Assembly (NCBI GenBank): GCA_002007465.1
Contig: LNAC01000163.1
Span: 1,510,896 to 1,574,895 of the forward strand
DNA length: 64,000 nucleotides
Source: Ailurus styani
Taxonomy: Eukaryota > Chordata > Mammalia > Carnivora > Ailuridae
Direction: 5' to 3'
Below, one piece after another: positions 20,125 to 30,143 of this stretch. How positions within the stretch are numbered: position 1 is the first letter of the stretch; each line of letters begins with the position of its first letter. The translations under genes were made by a program, and so were the position numbers. The notes below the pieces were generated by a model. It had not been told where the DNA came from, did not search any database, and saw only the letters and a program-made list of their open reading frames with translations.

Positions 20125-21626
20125 AAGATGTTTTAAAAAGCAAATAAGAACATGGTCTTGAATGCCTACCTAACTCCCATGTGGCTGGATATTAGGCAAA
20201 CCAGTCATCTGATCATTGAAGGATCTGATCCCACCTCCCAGGGCCCGAGATGGTTTTGCTAGATTGCATCATTGTCCAAGGTCATTTCTGCCACTCTCTG
20301 GAGAGACATTTATTTCCCTAATCATTAGCTTCAGGCTTGGCCATATGACTTTGGGTACCCATTCTTACAGGAAAATTACATAACTCTGTTCTCTTGAACT
20401 CAAGAGTTGTTGTGTAACTTGCACTGGTCAGTGAAAGGTAGGTGGACGTGATGTGTGTCATTTTCGAGCTGTAACTTTAAGAGCCAGCTGTGGTCCACTA
20501 TCCCTCTCTTTCTCCTCTGTCACAAAATGAGCAATGTCTAGAAAAGAGGCAGTTCCATCTACCTGGGTCCTGTAGTGAGAACCACAGGGAGCAGAGTCTT
20601 CACTGATCCATAACGGACAAGTAACATGAGCAAGAATTAAACCTCTTTTCTTCCAAACTCCTGAGATTTAGGGGTCATTACTCTAGTCTGTCCTGACTCA
20701 TACTGTGTATAGTGATATGGGAGCCAGATGCCTTGTGAGCATTTTAGAAATGTCCCAGGCTCTGAGCAGATTGCCTGCAGGCTTAGAAATTGGCCTGCTG
20801 CTTTTGCTTTCCATTGAACCTTCATTTTCCCCATCCTCTGCTCTGCAGGAGGAGTAAATATCCCTGCCCCATTGCTTTGGCTAGTGCATGGTGAGTGGAC
20901 TTAATCTATGCTGTGCTTAAGTGAGGCTGTGTATGTAGCTTCGTGTTTTGACTCTTGTGTACGTTTTGTGTCCACCAGAAGAGCGTGTCCAGAAGGCTGT
21001 TCCTTCTGCAGCCTGACCTGGAATGAGAGGTACATGGAACGAGCTGATTCTGACCCGCAGTCCAGAGCTGAACCCAGCCGAACCAGAGCTGTCCACAGAC
21101 CCATGAGCAAGAAATGCATGTCGTTATCATAAGTCCTGAAGGTCTGGGCTGCTCGCCACCCCAGCCGAAGCTTATCAGCGTAGGCACGGGATGGTCAGGG
21201 GAACAGCTCTCCCACACCATATTTTCAAAAGCAAGCTCTATCTGAGATGTTAATGATTTTATTGCCCCCAGTCGGGAAACTGCCTGGGATTAAAGGTCCC
21301 CTTGATGTCAACACCAGGTGCTCCAGTTCCTGATTCACCTGCCGGAGGGGAGAGAGAATCAGGAGCCTGGGGTGTCAAGTGGCAGGAGAAGGCCTGAGAG
21401 CAGCAGCCCAGGGGTTTTGGAGAGGACTGACACCTCCTTAATTTCTCCTGCCCCACACAGATCACAAAATCGAAGGAAGATCATCACGCTTGCCTGATAA
21501 ACAGCTTCAAGAAAGTTTTCTCCTCTTGTATCCTCCTGGAACATAGGAGCTCTTTTGTGCAGCAGATTTGAAGCCAGCCCTGCACCCACACCAGGCCCCT
21601 TAGCAAGATCCTAGAAAATAAAGCAG
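20125..21626. other. Intronic interval without recognisable features
   Basis: The longest SINE-free part of the inferred intron. Overlapping frames of 60-104 codons on both strands at 20900-21220 lack any domain. Conservation is the only useful test. Confidence 0.5.
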
Positions 21627-22035
21627 GGGGTGCCTGGGTGGCTCGGTTGTTTGAGCGACTGCCTTTGGCTGAGGTCGTGATCCTGGAGTCGGAGGATTGA
21701 GTCCCATATCGGTTTCCCTGCTCAGCGGGGAGTCTGCTTCTCCCTCGGACCCTCCCCCCTCTCGTGCTCTCTCTCTCATTCTCTCTTTCAAATAAATAAA
21801 TAAAATCTCTTTTTTTTTTTAAGATTTTATTTATTTATTTGACAGAGAGAGAGATCACAAGCAGGCAGAGAGAGAGGAGGAAGCAGGCTTCCCGCTGAGC
21901 AGAGAGCCCGACGTGGGCCTCGATCCCAGGACCCTGAGATCATGACCTGAGCCAAAGGCAGAGGCTTAACCCACTGAGCCACCCAGGCGCCCGAAAAATA
22001 AAATCTTTTAAAAAAGAGAGAGAGAGAGAGAAAAG
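21627..22035 (+). mobile_element. Can-SINE, sense, interrupted in its tail
   Basis: Body 21627-21808, with 'ggggtgcctgggtggctcgg' head. The tail resumes after an antisense SINE as AAAATAAAATCTTTT and a (GA)n run. Confidence 0.92.
21813..21992 (-). mobile_element. Can-SINE, antisense, inside a SINE tail
   Basis: It runs from TTTTTTTTAAGATTTTATTT to gccacccaggcgcccg. The flanking AAATAAAATCT copies come from the host tail. Second tail-to-tail inverted pair in this intron. Confidence 0.93.
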
Positions 22036-22202
22036 AAAGCAGGAAGCCAAGGGCCTGGGAAGACTGGGTGCTTTTAGGGCCCCTCCAGTCATACCTGGAT
22101 TTAAGAGTGTGCCCTTTGAGTTTATTTTCCCCCTTTTTCCACAAATTGTCCACTACACAAATGGTAGCGTGTATATATGTTATATACATTTATATAAATA
22201 CA

Positions 22203-22383
22203 TACTGATTTTATTTATTTATTTGACAGAGAGGAACACAGCGAGAGAGGGAACACAAGCAGGGGGAGTGGGAGAGGGAGAAGCAGACTTCCTGCTGAGC
22301 ATCAAGCCCGATATGGGACTCAATCCGAGGACCCTGGGATTATGACCTGAGCCAAAGGCAGACGCTTGACCCACCCAGGCGCC
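22203..22383 (-). mobile_element. Can-SINE, antisense
   Basis: The head is shortened: 'gacgcttgacccacccaggc' lacks 'actgagc'. Followed by a (GTT)n run at 22389-22410. Confidence 0.9.
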
Positions 22384-23368
22384 GGGTCTTTGTTGTTGTT
22401 GTTGTTGTTTTTAATCTAGCTCTTCTTTCACTGCAAATACATCTTAAAATTTTTCCATCTGCATATGAAGAGTTTGCTTTTTTGAGCTTTTTTTTTTTTT
22501 TTTTTTTGTGGAGAGGACACTTCAGTTCTACTCTCTTAGCAAATGTCAGTATTGTATCTTAGCAAGCACAGTATTGTCAGCTGTGGTTGCCAAGTTATGC
22601 ATTAGATCCTCAGACCTTATTCATCCTTAACTAAAAGTTTATGCTCTTTGACCAGCCTCTCCCTACTCCCACAGCCCTCCCATTAGTACCCGGTAACCAG
22701 CTATCTATTTTGCTTCTATGAGTTTGACTTTGTTTTTAGATTCCACATATAGATGACACCATGCAGTGTTTGTCTTTCTCTGTTTTATTTCACTTAGCAT
22801 AATGCCTTCTGTATTCATCCATGTTGTCACAAATGGCAGTATTTCCTTCTTTTGTTTTTTAAGGCTGACTAATATTCCATTGCATAGATACACCATATAT
22901 TCTTCAGCCATTCATCCATCCATCAGTGGACATTTTGGGTTGTTTCCGTATCTTGGTCATTGTGAATAATGCTGTAGTCCCAGATACCTCTTCAAGATAG
23001 TGATTTTTGTTTCCTTTGGATATATACCCAGATGGGGGATTGCTGGGTCATTTGGTAGTTGTACTTTTAATTTCTTGAGGAACCTCCATACTCTTCCCTC
23101 CATACTTCCACAGTGGCTCTACCAGTTTATGTTTCAGCCAACAGCATACGAGGGTTTCCTTTTTCCACATCTGTGCTAGCATTTGTTATCTTGTGCCTTG
23201 TTGATAATAGACATCTTAATAGGTGTGAGGTGATATTTTATTGTGGTTTTGATTTGTGCTTCCATGATGATGAGTGATATTGAGCATCTTTTCAAGTACC
23301 TGTTGGCTATTTATATGTCTTTGGAAAAATGTCTATTCAGATTCTTGTTTGCCTCCTTCAAAAAGTTG

Positions 23369-23395
23369 GTTATTATTATTATTATTATTATTATT
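23369..23395 (+). repeat. (TTA)n microsatellite
   Basis: ATT/TTA run of about 27 bp inside the L1 remnant. It gives a poly-Asn stretch in the antisense frame. Confidence 0.97.
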
Positions 23396-23629
23396 GCTGT
23401 TGAGTTGTATGAATTCTTTGTATATTTTGGTTGTGAACTCCTTGTCTAACATGTGGTTTACAAATACTTTCTTCCATTTTTTTATAGGTTGCCTTTTCAT
23501 TTTATTGATGGTTTCCTTTGCCGTGTGACGCCCTTTAGCTTGATGGAGTCCCATTTAGTTACTTTTGCTTTTGTTGACTATGCTTTGGTGTTAAAAAAAA
23601 AAAAAATCATTGTCAAGACCAATGTCAAG

Positions 23630-23831
23630 GGCGCCTGGGTGGCTCAGTGGGTTAAAGCCTCTGCCTTTGGCTCAGGTCATGATCTCAGGGTCCTGGGATT
23701 GAGGCCCGCATCAGGCTCTCTGCTCAGCGGAGAGCCTGCTTCCTCTTCTCTCTCTGCCTGTCTCTCTGTCTACTTGTGATCTCTCTCTCTCTCTCTGTCA
23801 TATAAATAAATAAAATCTTAAAAAAAAAAAA
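23630..23831 (+). mobile_element. Can-SINE, sense
   Basis: Perfect TSD AGACCAATGTCAAG at 23616-23629 and 23832-23845, within L1 sequence. Confidence 0.97.
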
Positions 23832-25079
23832 AGACCAATGTCAAGAAGCTTACATCCTATGTTTTCTAAATTGCCTTGGCTATCTGAGGTCTTTTGTAGT
23901 TACATACTAATTTTAGGATTGTTTTTCCTGTTTCTGTGGAAAATGCCACTGGAATTTTAATAGAAATTGCATTGAATCTGTAGATCATTTTGGGTAATAT
24001 GGACATTTTAACAATATTAATTCTTCTAATCCACGACCACAGAATATTTTTCCATTTATTTGTGTCATTTTCAATTCTTTCAACAATGTCTTATAGTTTT
24101 CAGTGTACAGATCTTTCACCTCCTTGGTTAAATTTATTCCTAACTAGTTTATTCTTTTTGATGCTGTTGTAAATGGAATTGTTTTCTTAATTTCTCCTTG
24201 TTGGTATATAGACATGCAACTGATTTTTATATATTGATCTCATATCCTGCAACTGTACTGAATTCATCTATTGGTTCTCAGTTTTTTGAGTCATATACCA
24301 TTGGTGATTGGGGCCAGGTGATCCAGAGACCCTTCCCTCAGGTGTTGCTGCAAAAGCTGGGGCACCAGACCTATTTATAAGGTCCTTCCAGAGAGATGCT
24401 GGCAATCTGGTTTCATCACTGGAGTGAGCCCATGGGAGAAGGTGAGAGAAATGCCTATTGCTTCCCCTGGGTTCTGGGGAGAATCTCAGCCAGCTCCTAG
24501 ATATGTGCTAAGTGAGAAGTTCTACCCTCTGGCAGGAACTTGTAATGTATGCACTCTAAACCCTTCCAGGGAGAAACTAGGGAATGGTCATTTTTGCCTG
24601 CTCCATGCATGCTGAGCCCTGGAGGCGACAGAGGTGGCACGTGCTCATTCATGCACCCACAAGGAACTGCTTCTCCGTTTGCTGTGGTCCTACTGGCCTC
24701 ATGGATGCAAGCCCCATTGGCATTCAGAGCTAGATGTTTTGGGAGCCCATCCTTCACGTGGGAGTCTTAAAATCTGGGGTGCTAGATATGTGGCCTAAAC
24801 CATTTACTCCTCAGGAAGAAGCTGGGAGTGGGGAGTTCCCTCCCAGTTGGAGGGCACTGTTTTTGGGGTGGGGTCTCTAGCTGGAGTGTGTCTCAGCCTT
24901 TCTTTCCTACCTGTTTCAACGTGGGTATGATCTCATTTTCCCTATGTGTAGGAGTTCCTCAGCGAGGTTCTGGATTTCTCCCAGGGAATTTCTCATGGTG
25001 TACCTGTACATTTGATGGGTCCATGGGAGGAGAGAAGTTCAGGAGCCTTCTCTGTTGCCATCTTGGTCTCTTCCAAGTT

Positions 25080-25330
25080 TGTTTGCTTTTAATGGGTACT
25101 TCGTATTCCATTCTTTGGATGTATCATCATTTATTTGACTCACTCTTAATTGACGAGCACTTGGCAGAATTTTGCTATTACAAAGGATGCTGCAAATCAT
25201 TTCTCACACATAAGAATATGTATATCTAGGAAGGAATGTTAGAAATGGAATTGCTGAGTCATTAGTGGTTTTCTTAGATATTCCCAAATTAATTCTACAG
25301 AGCTAATTCCCATTAGCAAAATATGTGCTT
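25080..25330 (-). mobile_element. Older L1 3' region fragment
   Basis: 'tattccattctttggatgta', 'ttttgctattacaaaggatg' and 'tagaaatggaattgctgagt' are antisense of an old L1 3' region. The L1 at 22488 lies directly beside it, possibly inserted into it. Confidence 0.6.
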
Positions 25331-25524
25331 GCCAATTTCATAAGTCCTACTTTGCATGGGCCAGGGAGAGTGTATTAAAGGATGAGAAAAAGCTGTCTAT
25401 GTGAAGAAGCAGGAAAGGTGGGGGAATAAAATGTTCCGGGGGTGTGGGAGTTGTGTGAGCAAAGGCCAGGAGTTGGGTAAGAGTGTAGCATAGTCAGCGT
25501 TCTGAAAGATCAGTGTGTCTAGAG

Positions 25525-26047
25525 CGACCCTGCTAATTGGTGTCATGCGGCTATTGGTTACTTGAAATGCGACCAGTCTGAATTGAGATATGCTGTAAAT
25601 ATAAACTATACACTGGATTTTGGAGACTTAGTATAGAGAAAAGACATAAAATGCCTCATTAGTAATTTTTCGTATTGGTTTCATGTTGAAATAATAGTTC
25701 TGGGGGCGCCTACGTGGCTCAGTGGGTTAAGCCTCTGCCTTCGGCTCAGGTCATGATCTCAGGGTCCTGGGATCGAGGCCCGAATCAGGCTCCCTGCTCA
25801 GCGGGGAGCCTACTTCCTCCTCTCTCTATGCCTGCCTCTCTGCCTACTTGTGATCTCTCTCCCTCTGTCAAATAAATAAATAAAATCTTTAAAAAAAGAA
25901 AGAATAGTTCTGATGTATTGTATTTAAAATATATTATTAAAATTAATTTCATCTGTTTCTTTTTACTTTTTTACTGTGGCTGCTAGAAAATTTTAACTAC
26001 CTCTGTGGCTCTTGCATTGGATTTCTTTTGGAGAGTGCTAGTCTAGA
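25525..26047 (+). mobile_element. hAT-like DNA element, split by SINE
   Basis: 'gcggctattggttacttgaa', 'gatatgctgtaaatataaac', then after the SINE 'aatttcatctgtttcttttt' and 'gagagtgctagtctaga'. This is the order of a common mammalian non-autonomous hAT repeat. Confidence 0.65.
25703..25902 (+). mobile_element. Can-SINE, sense
   Basis: TSD AATAGTTCTG at 25693-25702 and 25903-25912. Confidence 0.96.
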
Positions 26048-26262
26048 ACAGGGATTGGTGAACTGTGGGCTGCTGGCCAAATTTGGCTTACAGCTTGTTT
26101 TTACATGGCTGGAGCATTAAAAATAGTTTTTATGTCTTTAAAGGGTTTTACAGAAGAAAAAGTCAGAAAGGATATGTAACAGAGACCGTATGTGGCCCAC
26201 AAAATCTAAAATATTTACTGTCTAGCCCTTTACGGAAAAATATTGCCAACCTTGCCAACCTC
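26048..26262 (-). mobile_element. hAT-like DNA element, short form
   Basis: 'cagggattggtgaactgtgg', 'gctggccaaatttggcttac', 'gagaccgtatgtggcccaca' and 'aaaatatttactgtctagcc'. Same family as 9450-9917, opposite orientation and internally shortened. Confidence 0.65.
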
Positions 26263-26639
26263 TAATTTTGCGTAACTTGAGAAAGGGCCAGTCGAACAAG
26301 ATGACAGAGAAGGGCACGGTCCAGATGATAAAGGGTCTCGTGAAACATGATAAGAAATGTGGATTTTATTACCAGAGCAATGGGAAGCTAAAGAAGGGCT
26401 TTAAGCAGGAGAGTGATACGATCAGATTTATGTTTTTAAATGGTAACCATGCGTGGGCGTGCATGCACGCAGATGCGCGCACACACAAACACACACACAC
26501 ACATGCAGTCCTTAAACGTCCCACCCCTGGGACTGATCTGGGCTCAAGAGCGTCACATTCTTGCTTCACCAGAAACTGTCACTAGAAGAGCCTGTGGAAG
26601 GAATGTGGGTGAGGATTTTGCACCAAACGCAGAGCTCTG

Positions 26640-26800
26640 CACTCTCATCATCATCACATTGTCATGTCTGCGCTCACTGTGTGCCTGGCATTCTCCAAGC
26701 GGCATGCCTTATCTTGCTGTGTTCTGTTCCTTCTTCCAAGTGGGTGCGGCTCTCTTGGGTGACAGCAGGCGCAGGGAGAACAAGGTGAGCAGGAAGCCAC
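26640..26800 (-). mobile_element. MIR-like, antisense
   Basis: 'actgtgtgcctggcattctc' and a following 'gacagcaggcgcagggagaa' fit a diverged antisense MIR. Confidence 0.4.
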
Positions 26801-27102
26801 GTGAATGACTCCATTCCTTACCAGGAGCATAAGCCCAACCCAGTTTCAGTCCTTGGCTTCTGCTAGGAGTGATGTGCATCCACGTGATTTACTCACTCCA
26901 TTGGCCTGAGCAGCTCACAGGGAGAACCATCTCTTCTGTCGCACTCTGAACATTCACAGACCAGCAGGCCTGGGGTTGCATGATCTTCAAACCTCTCCCT
27001 GCTGTTTCCCCCTTCTGGTACTACCCAGATCTCTCACTGGTACTGGCATAGTCCATCTCACCTCTGGTCCCACAGTGTAATGTGCCTCTGATGTCTTCAT
27101 CC

Positions 27103-27321
27103 TTTTTTTTTTTTTTTTAAAGATTTTATTTATTTATTTGACACAGAGAGAGAGAGAGAGAGAGATCAGATCACAAGTAGGCAGAGAGGCAGGCAGAGAG
27201 AGAGGAGGAAGCAGGCTCCCCGCTGAGCAGGGAGCCAGATGTGGGCCTCGATCTCAGGACCCTGAGATCATGACCTGAGCTGAAGGCAGAGGCTTTAACC
27301 CACTGAGCCACCCAGGCGCCC
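27103..27321 (-). mobile_element. Can-SINE, antisense
   Basis: Perfect TSD TGATGTCTTCATCC at 27089-27102 and 27322-27335. (GA)n at 27143-27166. Confidence 0.97.
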
Positions 27322-27335
27322 TGATGTCTTCATCC

Positions 27336-28024
27336 TGAAGAGAGAAATGTGGTATTGTACACAGTTCTACTGGGCTGGACAGGTTACTGCTGCAGTAAAC
27401 AAGTCCAGAAATCATGAGTGACTAGACACAGTGGATTACGTATTACTCCCCACACAGCCCACTCTAGATTGGGAGGCTCCTGGGAGGTGAGCAGCAAGAG
27501 GGACCTCAGGCTCCCACCATCCGGTGGCTCCACTCTCCTCCAGATTGCCTCAGTTGGCAAATGGAGAATGAGAAAGTTGGGAAGGCACATCTGCTCCCAA
27601 CCGTCTTGGCCCGGGAGTCACACTTGCCACTTTGCTCATATTTCCTGGCAAGTCCTAGTCACCGGATCCCACCTGGAAGAAGGTGGGCTAGGGAATATGG
27701 TCTTTCTGTGTGCCCAAGAAGGGGAGGACACGGAAGTGACAGCCCGGGATGCTGCACCACAGCCTCATATGGTCCCTGGGCGGCCCTTCCTTCAAGACCA
27801 CTCCCACGCTAGGCGGTTTCTTCCAAATGTGTACACACTTCATTATGCTTCTGACATAAGAGGTTTGGGCTTACCTTCTGTTCTTTAGACACCACTTAGT
27901 TTTGCGTTGACATTACTGGGGTTATACTGGCTTTGTCCTTTTAATTCTGATTCTCGGTCTGAGTGTGTTTTCCCTCAGATCATTAGGTCTACTTACTCCC
28001 AAGGAGGTATTACTTGAGTTTGTA
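27336..28024. repeat. Probable old repeat, no gene
   Basis: A 156-codon plus-strand frame at 27418-27888 is the longest in the intron, but phrases such as 'cactttgctcatatttcctg' and 'agggaatatggtctttctgt' recall an ancient interspersed repeat. No protein domain is visible. I treat it as a non-coding repeat; the family is not assigned. Confidence 0.4.
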
Positions 28025-28035
28025 TGTATGGATAC

Positions 28036-28232
28036 TTTTTTATTTTTAAAGATTTTATTTATTTATTTGAGACAGAGAGAGAGCACACGCAAGTGGGGGA
28101 GCAGCAGAGAGAAAGGGAGAAACAGGCTCCCTGCTGAGCAGGGACCCTGATGTGGGGCTGGGTCCCAGGACCCCAGGATCATGACCCAAGCCAAAGGCAG
28201 GTGCTTAACTGACTGAGCCGCCCAGGCACCCC
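28036..28232 (-). mobile_element. Can-SINE, antisense
   Basis: TSD TGTATGGATAC at 28025-28035 and 28233-28243. First of three adjoining antisense copies. Confidence 0.95.
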
Positions 28233-28249
28233 TGTATGGATACATTTTT

Positions 28250-28457
28250 AAAAAAGATTTTATTTGTTTATTTTATTTTAAAGAGAGAGAGCATGTGCGT
28301 GACTGGGGGGAGGGGCAGAGGGAGAGAGAATCTTAGGCAGACCCCATATTGAGCACGGAGCCCGACGCTGGGTTCAATCCCACAACCCCCAAGACCACGA
28401 CCTGAGCTGAAACCAAGAGTCAGACGCCAAACCAACTGAGCCACTCAGGTGCCCCCA
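28250..28457 (-). mobile_element. Can-SINE, antisense, older type
   Basis: TSD ATGGATACATTTTT on both sides. 'gctgaaaccaagagtcagac' marks the older subfamily. Confidence 0.94.
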
Positions 28458-28472
28458 AATGGATACATTTTT

Positions 28473-28574
28473 TAAAGTTTTATTTAAGAAATCTCTACAC
28501 CTAACATGCGCCTCCAAGTCAGGATCCCGAGATAAGAGTCACAGGCTCTTCCTACTCAGCCAGCCAGGTGCCCC
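28473..28574 (-). mobile_element. Short old Can-SINE type, antisense
   Basis: 'aatctctacacctaacatgc' and 'gataagagtcacaggctctt' end at 'ccagccaggtgcccc'. It lacks the GA-rich part, as in 35245-35358. Confidence 0.85.
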
Positions 28575-28721
28575 ACAGAGGTGGAGAGGTGATGTGACTT
28601 TCCACGCGCTGAGTTGGGAGTCACGTGTACCTGATCTCCAGTCTACACTCTGACCCATCACATCATGCATCATCCTCTCTGGACCAGGCTGGGGGCAACT
28701 GTCTCTTCCATCTTCATTTCT

Positions 28722-28934
28722 TTTTTTTTTTTTTTTTTAAAGATTTTATTTATTTATTTCACAGCGGGAGAGAGATCACAAGGAGGCAGAGAGGCAGGCA
28801 GAGAGAGAGAGAGAGAAGAGGAAGCAGGCTCCCCGCTGAGCAAGGAGCCCGATGCGGGCCTCGATCCCAGGACCCTGAGATCATGACCTGGGCCAAAAGC
28901 AGAGGCTTTAACCCACTGAGCCACCCAGGCGCCC
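28722..28934 (-). mobile_element. Can-SINE, antisense
   Basis: Perfect TSD CCATCTTCATTTCT at 28708-28721 and 28935-28948. Confidence 0.97.
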
Positions 28935-29124
28935 CCATCTTCATTTCTGTCTATCCCTCCCTCCCTCATTGCAAAGCTGCTCATGGACCTTTCTTCAGAT
29001 ATTTCCTCCCCTCCCAAGTCTGGGGCTCTGGAGTTCACTTGCATATGGGAGATCCTGGTTCCTGTGGTCATGCCATAAAAAATAAAATGGGAGAACAATC
29101 AGGATTAAACAAAGATGAAGGGCT

Positions 29125-29299
29125 TTTTTTTAAGAGTTTATTTATTAGAGAGAAGGAGAGCGCACATGAGCAGGGGGAGCAGGGAGGAACAGGTTCCCGC
29201 TGAGCAGAGAACCCATCGAGGGACTTGATCCCAGGACCCCTGGATCATGACCCGAGCCGAAGGCAGATGCTTATCCAACTGAGCCACCCAGGTGCCCTA
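29125..29299 (-). mobile_element. Can-SINE, antisense
   Basis: Shorter body. Head 'ttatccaactgagccaccca ggtgccc'. Confidence 0.92.
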
Positions 29300-29674
29300 A
29301 GATGCAGTTTTAAGTAGTTGCCTGAGATTAGAGAAGTAAAAATGGAAGATCTTGACAAAGACATCTCAGAGAATCCTAAAAAGTCCTTTTCTTGTTTGGG
29401 ATGTGCAGAAAAGACAGTTCTCTGAAACTGCTATGCATAGTCAGTACATACACACTTACTTTGGAATTTACTTTAAAAAGTGTACTTGCTTTGTGTCAAG
29501 TCTCGCTTTTTCATCTGTTTTAAGAAGGCAGGTCTATGCAGCTGCTGCATTGAAAAAAGGATCTTACTAGCCTACCTGGTGACTTTCTGGCACACTGTAA
29601 ACCCAACTAACCACCTGTGGGTGTGGCAACTTGCTTGAATACACCAAGATTTCCTCACTCAGAGATAATGAAAG
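29300..29674. other. Intronic interval
   Basis: Nothing recognised. Confidence 0.5.
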
Positions 29675-29686
29675 AATCCCGGAGAT

Positions 29687-29886
29687 TTTTTTTTTTTTAA
29701 GATTTTATTTCTTTATTTGACAGACAAAGACACAGCGAGAGAGGGAACACCAGCAGGGGAAGTGGGAGAGGGAGAAGCAGGCTTCCCACAGAGCAGGGAG
29801 CCCAATGCGGGGCTCGATCCCAGGACCCTGGGATCACAACCTGAGCCGAAAGCAGACGCTCAACGACTGAGCCATCCAGGCGCCCC
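29687..29886 (-). mobile_element. Can-SINE, antisense, arctoid-like type
   Basis: TSD AATCC(C/T)GGAGAT-like, 29675-29686 and 29887-29897. It ends 181 bp before the PGAP4 coding exon. Confidence 0.94.
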
Positions 29887-30037
29887 AATCCTGAGATCAT
29901 TAACCGACACAGCCAAAGAATAGCGTACTGGAGAAAATACGTGGAAGTCTCTAGTAGCTACAGCCTAGAGTTAGAATTTCTGGGTAGATACGTGCTTGCG
30001 CTCTGTCCCTGGATTTGCTTTGGTTTTGCTTAAGGCC

Positions 30038-30067
30038 TCTTACCATCCCGTACTTGTCTCCTTCTAG
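30038..30067 (+). promoter_or_regulatory. PGAP4: Splice acceptor of PGAP4 coding exon
   Basis: Pyrimidine-rich CCCGTACTTGTCTCCTTCTAG ends at 30067; it is preceded by TTAC/TAAG-type branch-point candidates. The exon would begin GTTTGACGTG at 30068. The site decides the 5' edge of the coding exon. Inferred, no transcript evidence. Confidence 0.7.
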
Positions 30068-30101
30068 GTTTGACGTGCGCTGACGCGGCCTGCGCTGCAG
30101 G

Positions 30102-30128
30102 ATGGTTTGCTCTTGGGACCAGACCTGA
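30102..30128 (+). promoter_or_regulatory. Upstream ORF of 8 codons
   Basis: ATG at 30102 (context CAGGATGG, G at +4) reads eight codons and stops at TGA 30126-30128, 15 bases before the PGAP4 start. It would be on the mRNA if the acceptor at 30067 is used. Such uORFs commonly lower translation of the main frame; that effect here is inference. Confidence 0.6.
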
Positions 30129-30143
30129 CCAGAAGTTGGCCTC

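Larger units (their letters stand above)
22488..25072 (-). mobile_element. L1, internally deleted, with 5' UTR
   Basis: From the 3' end: a T-run at 22488-22507; 3' UTR (agccctcccattagtacccg); ORF2 C-terminal part, whose minus-strand frames at 22705-22911 and 23333-23554 resemble the L1 ORF2 tail; more ORF2 up to about 24290. Then 24310-25072, which read on the minus strand starts near 'agaccaagatggcaacagag' and resembles an L1 5' UTR. ORF1 and the first half of ORF2 are absent. Stop codons and frameshifts make it dead. That both parts belong to one insertion is inference from shared orientation and adjacency. Confidence 0.65.
25345..26440 (+). repeat. Old interspersed repeat, split by later insertions
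   Basis: Left part 25345-25524 (gtgagcaaaggccaggagtt) and right part 26268-26440 (accagagcaatgggaagcta ... ggagagtgatacgatcagat) look like two halves of one ancient repeat. Two hAT-like elements and a SINE lie between them. Confidence 0.45.

Noticed and set aside
27418..27888. 156-codon plus-strand frame in the intron
   Set aside because: Sequence resembles an ancient interspersed repeat, with no domain and no clear Kozak start or splice context.
28625..29203. 192-codon plus-strand frame
   Set aside because: Runs through two antisense Can-SINEs; GA-rich SINE sequence gives the RERERE-like stretch.
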